Shown: one piece after another, positions 24,453 through 34,186 of the stretch
How positions within the stretch are numbered: the first letter of the stretch is position 1
How the letters are laid out: each line of letters begins with the position of its first letter
Assembly (NCBI RefSeq): GCF_003853415.1
Contig: NZ_QTPP01000053.1
Span: 1-46,534 of the forward strand
Reading direction: 5' to 3'
DNA from: Burkholderia sp. Bp9142
GTDB taxonomy: Bacteria > Pseudomonadota > Gammaproteobacteria > Burkholderiales > Burkholderiaceae
DNA: 46,534 nucleotides
Made by a program: the position numbers and the translations under genes
The notes under the pieces: model-generated
Seen by the model: the letters and a program-made list of their open reading frames with translations, nothing else
What the model was told of the DNA's origin: nothing
Database searches by the model: none

Positions 24453-25673
24453 ATGAATCGCCAATTCCTGCTGTGCATGAGTCGTGTCGGCACGTGCATG
24501 GGCACGATGGCATTCGCCGGCGCGTTGCCGGTACTGCGTTCGACGTGGCACATGGACGCCGCGACTGCCGGAAGCATCCAGACCGCGTTCAATCTCTCCA
24601 ACGCATTCGCGCTTCTGGTTACCGCATGGCTATCCGATGGTCTGGGGGCAAGGCGAGTGTACTTGGCCTGCACATGGGCCGGTGCCGCTGCGTTGGTGAT
24701 CTTCGCGATTTTCGCCCGAACCCCTCATTCAGCATTGCTCTTGATCGTGCTGGTGGGGCTGACGCAGGGAGGCGCTTACGCCCCCGCGCTACTTCTGATC
24801 GCGGACTTGAGTTCGCCGGCCGACCGCGGTCGCGCAATGGGACAAATACTCGCCGCAGCTTCGCTGGGCTATCTCCTTTCCGTCTTTTTCTCGATGTGGG
24901 CGGCCAGTGCTTACGGCCCGGCAGCAGGATTTGCCATGTGCGCGACAGGTGCATCGGCCGGGGCGGTATTGGGTCAGATCGGTCTCAAGGGGGTGGAGAA
25001 TCGACGACACGGACACGAGACGGCAGCACGTTCCGAGCCTCTGGAATGGCGTCGCGTATTTGGCCCTGCGTCGCTATGTCTTCTTGTTGGCTATGTGGCG
25101 CACTGTTGGGAACTGTTGGGCAGTTGGGCGTGGACTCCGACGTTGCTGGCGGCCGCACTTCAGCCCAGCAAACTGGGGGCAATGACCACGAGTCTGATCG
25201 TGAGTGTCACCATCCATCTATCCGGCATGATCGCGACAGGAGTCGTCGGTGCGCTGTCTGATCGATTGGGCAGAGCGCGCGTGCTGATTTGCGTTGGGGC
25301 GATTGGAGCCATTTGTTCAATGCTGATCGGCTGGTCGCAACAGTGGGGTCCCGGTTGGGTGATCGCTTTGGCAGCCATCGGCAGTTTCTTCATCCTGGCC
25401 GATTCGGGCGTGTTATCAGCCGCGATGACCGACGAGGTGCCTGCTGCCTACCTCGGCCGCGTCATGGGGATTAGATCGATTCTGGGGTTCGGGGCTGGCG
25501 CGTTCGCCCCGATGACCTTCGGGGCAACGCTCGACTGGACTCATCGATGGGGCTGGGCCTATATGCCGCTCGCTGCGGGCGGGATCGTTGCGGCCCTCGC
25601 GGCGTGGGCATTGCGGAAAATCGGCCAACCGGTCGACGCAGGTTCAGACCGTAGGCAATCTGCCGTTTCCTGA
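24453..25673 (+). CDS. MFS transporter, 12 TM
   Basis: A 406-residue major-facilitator protein of the CynX/YbfB-like sort. 'AWLSDGLGARRVYLA' is the loop 2-3 motif A equivalent, and a second degenerate copy, 'GALSDRLGRARVLI', lies after helix 7. There are 12 hydrophobic segments. ATG 24453 follows GGAGG at good distance. It comes 294 bases after the desulfinase gene, a gap holding inverted repeats and a possible LysR box. By position it may carry a precursor in (3,3'-dithiodipropionate, 3-sulfinopropionate) or sulfite/propionate out; sequence alone does not tell which. Confidence 0.8.
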   Translation: MNRQFLLCMSRVGTCMGTMAFAGALPVLRSTWHMDAATAGSIQTAFNLSNAFALLVTAWLSDGLGARRVYLACTWAGAAALVIFAIFARTPHSALLLIVLVGLTQGGAYAPALLLIADLSSPADRGRAMGQILAAASLGYLLSVFFSMWAASAYGPAAGFAMCATGASAGAVLGQIGLKGVENRRHGHETAARSEPLEWRRVFGPASLCLLVGYVAHCWELLGSWAWTPTLLAAALQPSKLGAMTTSLIVSVTIHLSGMIATGVVGALSDRLGRARVLICVGAIGAICSMLIGWSQQWGPGWVIALAAIGSFFILADSGVLSAAMTDEVPAAYLGRVMGIRSILGFGAGAFAPMTFGATLDWTHRWGWAYMPLAAGGIVAALAAWALRKIGQPVDAGSDRRQSAVS

Positions 25674-25792
25674 TGACGATGCGCCGGGGAGCGGCGATTG
25701 CCGTCGCGACCCCGGTCGACCTTGGGGACAAAGATTTTTCTTTTGATGATCGCTACTTGAAATGAATCCTTGATTCGCCATAGGTCGAATTC

Positions 25793-26992
25793 ATGATGCC
25801 TGGTTCAAGACTCAATACCTCCGTCTGGCGCCTGAGCGCCGCACAAGCACTGTCGGGTGCCAACACGACTGTCGTGTACGCGACGGGCGCGATCATCGGC
25901 AACATTCTTGCGCCAAGGCCTGCGCTTGCAACATTACCGATCTCCGTGTTTGTCATCGGTATGGCAAGCGCGACACTGCCCGTCGGCGCATTGGCTCGTC
26001 ATCATGGCCGGCACGCGGCCTTCCTGTTCGGAAATCTATGCGGCTTGATTGCGGGGCTCGTCGCGGCGCTCGCACTGTTCATTTCGTCATTCTGGTTGTT
26101 TTGCCTTGCCATGCTGTTTGGCGGCGCGTATGCGGCTGTCGTGTTGACATTCCGGTTTGCAGCGACAGAATGCGTTGGCGAAGACAGCCGCCATCGCGCA
26201 CTATCCGCAGTTCTGGCCGGTGGCGTTGCGGCGGGTGTATTCGGGCCGCAGCTCGTGACGGCGACGATGAATCTTTGGTCGCCCCATGCATACATGGTGA
26301 CCTATATCGCTGCCGCGGGTGCTGCGATACTGTCAGCCGTCGTACTGTTGGGTGTGAAATTCGAACATCAGCCTCCTGTCGCGCGTTCGGAACGAGGGCG
26401 GCCGATAGCAACGATTCTCCGGCAACCTCGATTCATCGTGGCTATGCTTTGCGGTGTCGTGAGCTACACGATGATGAATTTCATGATGACATCGGCACCA
26501 CTTGCGATGGAGTTCTGCGGGATTTCGCGTACCGACTCCAACTACGGTATCGAAATGCATGTCATCGCGATGTACGCGCCGAGTTTCGTGACGGGGCGCC
26601 TGATTTCCCGATTCGGGGCACTCAACGTGACATTGGCCGGTCTTGTGCTGATCGGGTTCGCCGCGATCGTTGGAATCGGTGGCATGACCGTTGGCCATTT
26701 CTGGGGCGCATTGGTGCTGCTGGGTGCGGGCTGGAACGTCGGATTTCTTGGCGCCTCAGCGCAGGTGCTCGCTTGCCATTCTGCGGACGAAGGACCGCGC
26801 GTTCAGGCGATCAATGATTTCGTCGTGTTCGGCGCAATGGTCATCGGTTCGTTCATATCCGGTGGACTGTTGAGTGCGCTCGGGTGGTCGATTGTATCTG
26901 GCCTGATCCTCCCACCGCTCCTGCTTGCGGCCGTCGGTGTGATGTGGATGAAATGGTCGCGGCAGGGATCGACTGTCCGTGCACTTGAGTAG
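25793..26992 (+). CDS. MFS transporter, YbfB/CynX-like
   Basis: A 399-residue major-facilitator protein with 12 hydrophobic segments. 'SVFVIGMASATLPVGALARHHGRHAAFLFGNLCGLIAG' contains a motif A variant in the first half. The second half ('PLAMEFCGISRTDSNYGIEMHVIAMYAPSFVTGRLISRFGALNVTLAG') matches a group of uncharacterised proteobacterial permeases. Start at 25793 (or 25796) with no strong ribosome site. It is the last intact gene of the left part; a truncated aldehyde dehydrogenase begins 38 bases after its stop. The substrate is unknown. Confidence 0.78.
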   Translation: MMPGSRLNTSVWRLSAAQALSGANTTVVYATGAIIGNILAPRPALATLPISVFVIGMASATLPVGALARHHGRHAAFLFGNLCGLIAGLVAALALFISSFWLFCLAMLFGGAYAAVVLTFRFAATECVGEDSRHRALSAVLAGGVAAGVFGPQLVTATMNLWSPHAYMVTYIAAAGAAILSAVVLLGVKFEHQPPVARSERGRPIATILRQPRFIVAMLCGVVSYTMMNFMMTSAPLAMEFCGISRTDSNYGIEMHVIAMYAPSFVTGRLISRFGALNVTLAGLVLIGFAAIVGIGGMTVGHFWGALVLLGAGWNVGFLGASAQVLACHSADEGPRVQAINDFVVFGAMVIGSFISGGLLSALGWSIVSGLILPPLLLAAVGVMWMKWSRQGSTVRALE

Positions 26993-27030
26993 TCCACGGA
27001 GCGCTCTCCGGATTGTGAATCAGATGATCA

Positions 27031-27375
<345 letters not shown>

Positions 27376-27477
27376 TCGTGACCTCCTGCGACCAGGGGGG
27401 AGCCGGGCGCTGCGACGAGTCAGAACTGCTTACGTTACGCCGGCGGGTCTGATAGGGAGCAGGGCGTGGAACTCAAC

Positions 27478-27504
27478 CGGGCCGCATGCCGTGCGGCCCC
27501 TTTT
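27478..27504. terminator. Intrinsic terminator after the aldehyde dehydrogenase fragment
   Basis: GGGCCGCA (27479-27486), five-base loop, TGCGGCCC (27492-27499), C, TTTT. It probably served the original aldehyde dehydrogenase gene; the stem could also stop leftward transcription from the DUF1330 gene. Confidence 0.75.
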
Positions 27505-27534
27505 GAGCATTCATTTCCTATCGGCGGACGCAGT

Positions 27535-27825
27535 TCATTCAACCCCTTCCACGATCATCAGATCGGCGACTGCCTTTCCGTCGCGATGGGCCTTTGCCGC
27601 TTGATATTCGGGTGAGTTGTAGCATGCAAACGCGGTTTCCATGCTGTCGAACTCGATCACCACGTTTCGCGGCCGCTGCTGTCCTTCCAGATGCCGAGTG
27701 AATCCGCCTCTCGCCAATGGCTTTCCGCCGTATTTCTCAAAACTCTCCGTCGCTCCCTTTGCATAGATTGCATAGGATTCGGCGTCGAAAACTTCCACAT
27801 GAGCAATCCAATAGGCCTTGGCCAT
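27535..27825 (-). CDS. DUF1330 family protein
   Basis: A 96-residue ferredoxin-like alpha/beta-barrel-fold protein. 'AKAYWIAHVEVFDAESYAIYAKGATESFEKYGGKPLARGG' and 'VVIEFDSMETAFACYNSPEYQAAKAHRDGKAVADLMIVEG' are family hallmarks. ATG 27825 follows AAGGAG by seven bases and comes 14 bases after the stop of the hydroxyacid dehydrogenase gene, so the two form an operon. Function of the family is not established; dimeric members often accompany catabolic dehydrogenases. Confidence 0.88.
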   Translation of the reverse strand: MAKAYWIAHVEVFDAESYAIYAKGATESFEKYGGKPLARGGFTRHLEGQQRPRNVVIEFDSMETAFACYNSPEYQAAKAHRDGKAVADLMIVEGVE

Positions 27826-27839
27826 GACAGTCTCCTTGT

Positions 27840-28745
27840 TCAATCGGGTTGCGGGTTTTTGTAATAAAAATGCTGGATGCTGGATATATCGAGCAACGAG
27901 TTTTCGTCATTCGCTTCGTCATGCAGGGCAAAGAGGTTTCTTGCCAATGCCCCAAGTGGAACGCTCGCCTGCGCGGCCTGGGCGCAGTTCAATGCCAGAC
28001 CCAGATCCTTGAGCATGAGATTGACCTGGAAGCCGCCGTTGTAGGCATGGCTGGACGGTACGTCCGGCAGCACGCCGGGCCACGGATTCCACCGGTCCAC
28101 CATGAAGTTGCGTCCGCTGCTGTTCCGGATCACATCCGACAGGATGCGGGGCGAGAGCCCGTTCCTGGCACCGAGTGCCAACGCTTCCGCGGTGCCGATC
28201 ATCAATACGGCGGCGAGCAGGTTGTTGCAGATCTTCGCCAACTGTCCCGCACCGTGTTCGCCTGCATGAATCACGGTCTTGCCCATGGCGCGAAGGATCG
28301 GATCGATTTTCTCAACCGTTTCAGTTTCGCCGCCGACGATGAAACAGAGCGACCCTTCCCGCGCGCCCATGATTCCGCCGGACACCGGTGCGTCGACCAC
28401 CTCGCGGCCGTGCCGATGTGCTGCTTCCGCGATGGTCTTTGACGAACCCGGGTCGATCGTCGAGCAGTCGATATAGACCGGGTTGCGGTTGGCAGTCCGC
28501 AAGATCCCGCTGTCTCCAAGGTACGTCGACTCGACGACCTGGCCGTTCGGCAGCATGGTGATCACGGCGTCCACATCCTGCGCTGCATCGATGGCATGCG
28601 TTGCGACTGCGGCGCCAAATGCTTCGGCCGCTTCCCGTGCGGCCGGATTCAGATCGAATACCTTCAGACGATGGTTGGCCTTGAGCAGGTTTTTCGCCAT
28701 CGGCAGCCCCATATTGCCAAGCCCGATGAAACCGATGTCTGACAT
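27840..28745 (-). CDS. mmsB: 3-Hydroxyisobutyrate dehydrogenase (MmsB-like)
   Basis: A 301-residue beta-hydroxyacid dehydrogenase. The NAD loop is 'IGFIGLGNMGLPMAKNLL', the substrate loop 'VVDAPVSGGIMGAREGSL', and the catalytic lysine lies in 'GAGQLAKICNNLLAA'. This pattern is that of 3-hydroxyisobutyrate dehydrogenases, which make methylmalonate semialdehyde. The matching next enzyme, MmsA, is encoded at 32.1 kb on the other strand. It faces a second dehydrogenase of the same family across a 541-base divergent region. Confidence 0.83.
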   Translation of the reverse strand: MSDIGFIGLGNMGLPMAKNLLKANHRLKVFDLNPAAREAAEAFGAAVATHAIDAAQDVDAVITMLPNGQVVESTYLGDSGILRTANRNPVYIDCSTIDPGSSKTIAEAAHRHGREVVDAPVSGGIMGAREGSLCFIVGGETETVEKIDPILRAMGKTVIHAGEHGAGQLAKICNNLLAAVLMIGTAEALALGARNGLSPRILSDVIRNSSGRNFMVDRWNPWPGVLPDVPSSHAYNGGFQVNLMLKDLGLALNCAQAAQASVPLGALARNLFALHDEANDENSLLDISSIQHFYYKNPQPD

Positions 28746-29286
28746 GGATGTGTCTCCGCATGTTGAATTTATCGATTGACGTCAGGGGATTGCAGCACGC
28801 GTCCGCCGTTCGCTATTGCGTATGTCCACCTGTATTTCCGTCGTTCGATCGAACGTATCATGAGAGAAACCTCGGAGGCAGTCGGGTATGGTGCACAGTC
28901 GATGTGCAGAATTGCACACGGCTCCATGTGGAACGCGCGATGAACCGGGATGGCCTCGGATTCGTTCTGGCTGAATACCAGAGAGGCTGCGTAACGCCGG
29001 CAGCGACCGAGACAGGTCGGTACATCGAATGGCTCGCCCACGAACTGGCGGGCCATTTTTTCGTCGGGCGCCCGCGATAGCGGGTGGGCCGCACGGTCAT
29101 CGGCGGATTCAGCCATCACTTCCGACATTTTTGCACAGCCGTTGGCCGCAGGTGCGCTGTGCACCCCGGATTCCCGATCCTAAGATTCCTCGCAGTCTCG
29201 GAGCATGCCCTTGTCCAGGAGACGCAGGGACCGAGCGATCCAGACTTCGTTGCGACTACCCACATCGTTAGAAAAGGAGCACCGTC
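28746..29286. promoter_or_regulatory. Divergent control region between two hydroxyacid dehydrogenase genes
   Basis: No gene is supported in these 541 bases. Three dyads are visible: CGTTCGATCGAACG (28842-28855), a perfect 14-bp palindrome; TGTGCA-GAAT-TGCACA (28903-28918); and CCCGC-GATA-GCGGG (29071-29084). The first two lie about 100-170 bases from the leftward start and are good operator candidates. The regulator may be the LysR encoded at 35.2 kb. Confidence 0.5.
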
Positions 29287-30177
29287 ATGCCCACTATTGC
29301 GTGGATCGGCCTTGGCCTGATGGGTAACCCCATGTCCAGACACATGGTCAGATCGGGCTACGCCGTTCGCGGCGTAGACATCGATGCCACGGCGCGCCGG
29401 AACGCCGCCGCCAATGGCGTGCAGGTAAGCGATTCGATCGCGGACGCATGCAGGGACGCCGACGTGGTGTACACCATGCTGCCTTCGGGCGCAGACGTCC
29501 ACGACGTCATGACGTCGGCCGATGGCGTATTTGCAAGTGCTCGTCCCGGCACGATCGTGATCGACTGCTCGACGATCGGCATCGACTATGCGCGCAAGCT
29601 GCATGTCGCCGCCGAGAAGGCCGGTATCGTATTCGTCGAAGCGCCGGTGTCGGGCGGAACCGAGGGCGCGCGCGATGGCACGCTCACGTTCATGATCGGC
29701 TGCGACAAGAAGCATGCGGGGCAGGCCGCGGAGTTGCTGCAACCGCTTGGCGACTACATCGCGTATGTCGGCGGCCCGGGTGCGGGCCAGGCCGCCAAGG
29801 TTGTGAACAACCTCATCATGGCGGTCAGCGTCACGGTCAACTGCGAGGCAACGGCATTGGGACAACGGCTCGGTCTCGACATGAAAGCCTTTTTCGAGAT
29901 CGCGACGCGTTCGTCCGCCGACAACTGGTCGTTCCGCCTGTGGAACCCCGCACCGGGCGTCGTCGACGCATCGCCGGCGTCGAATGGGTACAAAGCCGGC
30001 TTCAAGACCTGGCTGCTCGCCAAGGATCTGAGCCTCGCCGTCGAAGCCGGGCGCGAAGTCGGTGCGCGTCTCGAAACCGCGGAAACCGCATATGCGCTGA
30101 TGACGCGGCATGCGGAAGCCGGCGGTGCCGATCTCGACGCGACATCGCTCGTTCTGCATTTGTCCAAGAACGGCTGA
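29287..30177 (+). CDS. NAD(P)-dependent beta-hydroxyacid dehydrogenase
   Basis: A 296-residue member of the 3-hydroxyisobutyrate/2-hydroxy-3-oxopropionate reductase family. The coenzyme loop is 'IAWIGLGLMGNPMSRHMV', the substrate loop 'FVEAPVSGGTEGARDGTLTF', and the catalytic lysine lies in 'GAGQAAKVVNNLIMA'. ATG 29287 follows AAGGAG. It heads a rightward operon with an MHS transporter and MmsA. It shares the family and, in part, the wording of the product encoded divergently at 28745, but is clearly a different paralogue. It may act on 3-hydroxyisobutyrate or on a related 3-hydroxy acid. Confidence 0.85.
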   Translation: MPTIAWIGLGLMGNPMSRHMVRSGYAVRGVDIDATARRNAAANGVQVSDSIADACRDADVVYTMLPSGADVHDVMTSADGVFASARPGTIVIDCSTIGIDYARKLHVAAEKAGIVFVEAPVSGGTEGARDGTLTFMIGCDKKHAGQAAELLQPLGDYIAYVGGPGAGQAAKVVNNLIMAVSVTVNCEATALGQRLGLDMKAFFEIATRSSADNWSFRLWNPAPGVVDASPASNGYKAGFKTWLLAKDLSLAVEAGREVGARLETAETAYALMTRHAEAGGADLDATSLVLHLSKNG

Positions 30178-30366
30178 CGGGTTTTCAATGCCCAAAACGG
30201 CGATCGGCGCCAGGCGCCGTTCGCCGTCGACGCTGGCATTCCGCAAGCATCAGCCGAGATGCGTCAGCCCCTTTGCGCGGCTGATGCAAGCCGTTGCACG
30301 CAGGCCGCAACGCGGCACCCAAAGGAAAGTGGCTCACGAAAGTCACTTCCAGTACGGAGACATACC

Positions 30367-32022
30367 ATGATAAGCACGACAATCGACAGGTCGGCGCGGC
30401 CCGAAGCAATGACGGTCCGCAGCCGGACAGTAGTGTTCGCGTCATCGTTGGGGACCATCTTCGAGTGGTACGACTTCTTCCTGGCGGGCGCCCTTGCGCC
30501 CTTCATCAGCAAGGCCATCTTTTCCGGAGTCAGCCCGTCTGCTGCTTTCATCTTCACGCTGCTCAGTTTTGCCGCCGGCTTTGCCGTGCGACCTCTCGGC
30601 GCCGTCGTGTTCGGTCGTCTGGGCGACAAACTCGGCCGCAAATACACGTTTCTGGTGACCATCCTGCTGATGGGTGCGTCTACGTTCTTCGTGGGGCTGC
30701 TGCCCGGGTACGCCACGATCGGCATGTCGGCCCCGATCCTCTTCGTTGCAATGCGGCTCGTGCAGGGGCTGGCACTGGGTGGCGAGTACGGCGGCGCTGC
30801 AACGTACGTGGCCGAGCACGCGCCGGCGAACAGGCGGGGCACCTGGACGTCATGGATTCAGATGACCGCCACGCTGGGGCTGTTCCTTTCGTTGCTCGTG
30901 ATTCTTGGCGTGCGCACCGCGATCGGAGAGGAGCGATTCGGTGCCTGGGGCTGGCGTATCCCGTTCCTGCTGTCGATCGCATTGCTGGGCATCTCGGTAT
31001 GGATCCGCATGAAGCTCAGCGAGTCGCCGGCATTCCAGAAGATGGTGAACGAAGGCAAGACGTCGAAGGCGCCGGTCAAGGAGGCCTTCGGCCAGTGGAA
31101 AAACGTCCGGTTGATGCTCATCGCACTTTTCGGCGTCACGGCCGGGGAAGCCGTGGTCTGGTACACCGGACAGTTCTACACGCTGTTCTTCCTGACCGAA
31201 ACGTTGAAGCTGCACGGGTCGATGACGAACACCATCCTCATTGCCGCCCTGCTGATTTCCGCACCGTTCTATGTCGTTGCCGGGATGCTTTCGGATCGGA
31301 TCGGCCGCAAGCCGATCATGTTCATCGGTTGCCTCCTTGCCGTGTTGACCTATATGCCGCTGTTCAAGGCGTTGACGCACTACGTCAATCCTGCACTGGA
31401 AGCCGCGCAAACGCGTTCGCCGATTGTCCTCGTCTCCGATCCGAAGACGTGTTCGTTCCAGTTCAATCCGGTCGGTACCGCGAAGTTTACGAGCGCGTGC
31501 GACGTGGCAAAGGCGGCGTTGTCGAAAGCGGGGGTGAGCTACGAGAACCAGGCAGCGCCGGCGAGCCAGCAGGCCGTGATCGTGGTGGGCTCTGTCCGGA
31601 TCGCCTCCTATGATGCGACTTCCGGGGATGCCAAAGCCAAGGCGGATGTATTCAACGCCGCGCTTCGAAGCGCGTTGAGCGACGCCGGCTATCCCCATGC
31701 CGCGGATCCGGCGCGTGTCGACGTGCCGATGACCGTTCTCGTCCTCGTGGTGCTCATGCTGTACGGCACGTTGGTCTATGGGCCGATGGCGGCCATGCTG
31801 GTCGAGTGCTTTCCCGCACGCATTCGCTACACCTGTCTGTCCGTCCCGTACCACATCGGCAACGGCTGGTTCGGCGGCTTCTTGCCGGCGTCGGCATTTG
31901 CAATCGTCGCGGCGCGAGGCAACGTCTATTCGGGATTGTGGTACCCGATCGTGATCGCCGCGATGAGCTGCGTCGTTTGCCTGCTCTTCGTTCGGGAGAC
32001 ACGTGGCACGAGCATCGACTAG
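30367..32022 (+). CDS. MHS-type MFS transporter with long periplasmic insertion
   Basis: A 551-residue metabolite:H+ symporter. 'SSLGTIFEWYDFFLAGALAPF' is the MHS start and 'GRLGDKLGRKYTFL' motif A. A roughly 110-residue soluble stretch at about 340-450 ('SDPKTCSFQFNPVGTAKFTSACDVAKAALSKAG...') separates late transmembrane helices; such an insertion recurs in Burkholderia homologues but its role is unknown. ATG 30367 has GGAG seven bases before it. Its place between a hydroxyacid dehydrogenase and MmsA suggests uptake of 3-hydroxyisobutyrate, methylmalonate or a similar acid. Confidence 0.88.
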   Translation: MISTTIDRSARPEAMTVRSRTVVFASSLGTIFEWYDFFLAGALAPFISKAIFSGVSPSAAFIFTLLSFAAGFAVRPLGAVVFGRLGDKLGRKYTFLVTILLMGASTFFVGLLPGYATIGMSAPILFVAMRLVQGLALGGEYGGAATYVAEHAPANRRGTWTSWIQMTATLGLFLSLLVILGVRTAIGEERFGAWGWRIPFLLSIALLGISVWIRMKLSESPAFQKMVNEGKTSKAPVKEAFGQWKNVRLMLIALFGVTAGEAVVWYTGQFYTLFFLTETLKLHGSMTNTILIAALLISAPFYVVAGMLSDRIGRKPIMFIGCLLAVLTYMPLFKALTHYVNPALEAAQTRSPIVLVSDPKTCSFQFNPVGTAKFTSACDVAKAALSKAGVSYENQAAPASQQAVIVVGSVRIASYDATSGDAKAKADVFNAALRSALSDAGYPHAADPARVDVPMTVLVLVVLMLYGTLVYGPMAAMLVECFPARIRYTCLSVPYHIGNGWFGGFLPASAFAIVAARGNVYSGLWYPIVIAAMSCVVCLLFVRETRGTSID

Positions 32023-32113
32023 GCGTGTCGTATCGGCTACGCGGACCAACCGGCGAGGCGCTTGCCCGGCTTCGTCACGGTTTTGACTGATGGTTCATCA
32101 CAAGGAGTGTTTC

Positions 32114-33649
32114 GTGAATATCGCTGTTGAAAACAACCACCATGCCGCGCAAGGCCTGCGCACCGCAAAGCTGCTGATCGATGGCGCGTTCGTCGAATCG
32201 ACAAGCGACGAATGGCGCGACATCGTCAATCCGGCGACGCAGGAGATCATTGGCCGGGTGCCGTTTGCCACCACGGACGAATTGAACCGCGCGGTAGCGT
32301 CCGCAAAGAAGGCATTCCGTACGTGGAGCGTGACGCCGATCGGTACGCGTATGCGGCTGATGCTGAAATTCCAGGCACTGGTTCGCGAGAACATGCAGCG
32401 CATTGCGCGGACGCTGACTGCCGAACAGGGCAAGACGCTCGCCGATGCCGAGGGCGACGTCTTCCGTGGCCTCGAAGTGGTCGAGCACGCATGCTCCGTC
32501 GGCACGCTGCAACTGGGAGAGTTCGCGGAAAATGTCGCGGGCAAGGTGGACACATATACGCTGCGACAGCCGATCGGTGTGTGCGCAGGCATTACGCCGT
32601 TCAACTTTCCGGCGATGATTCCGTTGTGGATGTTCCCGATGGCGATCGTCTGCGGCAATACCTTCGTCCTCAAGCCGTCGGAACAGGATCCCCTTTCCAC
32701 GATGGAGCTGGTGGAGCTCGCGATTGAGGCGGGCGTCCCCGCAGGAGTCCTCAATGTGGTTCACGGCGGGAAGGATGTCGTGAATGCCATTTGCACGCAT
32801 CCCGACGTCAAGGCCATCTCGTTCGTGGGCTCCACCCAGGTCGGCACGCATGTCTACAACCTCGGCAGCCAGCACGGAAAACGCGTTCAATCGATGATGG
32901 GCGCGAAGAACCACGCCGTGGTCCTGCCGGACGCAAACAAGGAACATGCGCTCAATGCGCTGGTGGGCGCCGGCTTCGGCGCGGCAGGACAGCGGTGCAT
33001 GGCCACGTCGGTGGTGGTGCTGGTGGGTGCATCGAAAGCATGGTTGCCGGAGCTCGTGGATCGTGCGCGCCAGCTCAAGGTCGATGCCGGCACGGTTCCC
33101 GGTACCGACGTCGGGCCGGTCGTGTCCCGCGCGGCCAAGGAACGGATCCTCGGCCTGATCGATGCCGGTGTGAAGGAGGGCGCCACGCTCGAGCTCGACG
33201 GGCGCGATATCGCGGTAGAAGGCTACCGTGACGGCAACTTCATCGGCCCGACGATCTTCTCGAACGTGACGCCGGGCATGACAATCTACGAAACGGAGAT
33301 CTTCGGCCCGGTGATCTGCGTCATGGAGGCGGATTCGCTGGACAGCGCGATCGACCTGGTCAATCGCAACCCCATGGGAAATGGCGTCAGCATCTTCACC
33401 CAAAGCGGGGCAGCGGCACGCAAGTTCCAGAGTGAAATCGATGTCGGGCAGGTCGGCATCAACCTTCCCATTCCGGTGCCGGTCCCGATCTTCAGCTTTA
33501 CGGGTTCGCGCGGCTCGAAGCTCGGCGACCTGGGCGCGTACGGCAAGCAGGTGATCCAGTTCTATACGCAAACGAAGACCGTGACGGCGCGCTGGTTCGA
33601 CGACGCGACGGTCAGCGAAGGCGTGAACACCACCATCGCACTGAAATAA
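32114..33649 (+). CDS. mmsA: CoA-acylating methylmalonate-semialdehyde dehydrogenase
   Basis: A 511-residue aldehyde dehydrogenase of the MmsA branch, which turns methylmalonate semialdehyde into propionyl-CoA (and malonate semialdehyde into acetyl-CoA). Branch markers are 'GVCAGITPFNFPAMIPLWMFPMAIVCGNTFVLKPSEQDP', 'KRVQSMMGAKNHAVVLPDA' and the active cysteine in 'GAGFGAAGQRCMATSVVV'. The GTG at 32114 is chosen because AAGGAG lies six bases before it; an ATG eight codons earlier lacks one. It follows the transporter by 91 bases and probably shares its transcript. Confidence 0.94.
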   Translation: MNIAVENNHHAAQGLRTAKLLIDGAFVESTSDEWRDIVNPATQEIIGRVPFATTDELNRAVASAKKAFRTWSVTPIGTRMRLMLKFQALVRENMQRIARTLTAEQGKTLADAEGDVFRGLEVVEHACSVGTLQLGEFAENVAGKVDTYTLRQPIGVCAGITPFNFPAMIPLWMFPMAIVCGNTFVLKPSEQDPLSTMELVELAIEAGVPAGVLNVVHGGKDVVNAICTHPDVKAISFVGSTQVGTHVYNLGSQHGKRVQSMMGAKNHAVVLPDANKEHALNALVGAGFGAAGQRCMATSVVVLVGASKAWLPELVDRARQLKVDAGTVPGTDVGPVVSRAAKERILGLIDAGVKEGATLELDGRDIAVEGYRDGNFIGPTIFSNVTPGMTIYETEIFGPVICVMEADSLDSAIDLVNRNPMGNGVSIFTQSGAAARKFQSEIDVGQVGINLPIPVPVPIFSFTGSRGSKLGDLGAYGKQVIQFYTQTKTVTARWFDDATVSEGVNTTIALK

Positions 33650-33741
33650 CGGCAAGCGGCACGATCGGTGGACCGGGCGAACCGCTGTCGCGCACGTCGC
33701 GTTGCCCGGTCCGCATCCACGACAAGGAGAGGAGCGCAATC

Positions 33742-34017
33742 ATGCATTTCGTCATCTACTGCCTGGACGATCCGGCGACACCGCACGCACGCGAGCGGCA
33801 CTATGCGGCACATCGTGCCTATCTTTCGTCGGTGCCTGTCCCGATCGTGGTTGCCGGACCGCTGACCGACGCGGTGGGTGAGCGGCGCATCGGCAGCATG
33901 CTGCTGGTCGACGCGCGCGATCTGGAAGAGGCGCGGGCGTTTGCGGCGAACGATCCGTTCCATGTCAACAAGGTCTGGAAAGACGTGGCTGTGCATCCCT
34001 TTATCAAGGCGGTCTAG
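33742..34017 (+). CDS. YCII-family protein
   Basis: A 91-residue protein with the YCII fold: 'HFVIYCLDDPATPHARERHYAAHRAYL', 'VAGPLTDAVGERRIGSMLLVDARDLEEARAFAANDPF' and the closing 'VNKVWKDVAVHPF' are all standard, including the His/Asp pair thought to be catalytic. GGAGAGGAG precedes the ATG. Such proteins are small auxiliary enzymes or binding proteins in catabolic operons; the specific role is unknown. Confidence 0.88.
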   Translation: MHFVIYCLDDPATPHARERHYAAHRAYLSSVPVPIVVAGPLTDAVGERRIGSMLLVDARDLEEARAFAANDPFHVNKVWKDVAVHPFIKAV

Positions 34018-34186
34018 GCCTTCACGGTCGTATCGAGCGGACCGCGCGGGTCCCGCGCGCCGGTCGCGTGCGACATTGCTGCAACGTATGCAGCACAACG
34101 ATGCATGGGATGCCATTGATGAACACGGATCGAGTGCGTACTGTGGTCACCGACGATTGCATTCCCGGAATACAAGGAGCAGACGA

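Noticed and set aside
28748..29164. Frames on both strands in the divergent dehydrogenase gap
   Set aside because: No ribosome sites, Cys/Arg-rich products, and the stretch carries operator-like palindromes.
32075..33739. 554-codon frame opposite mmsA
   Set aside because: Long only because the opposite strand is GC-rich coding sequence; composition is His/Arg/Asp-rich with no fold signature.
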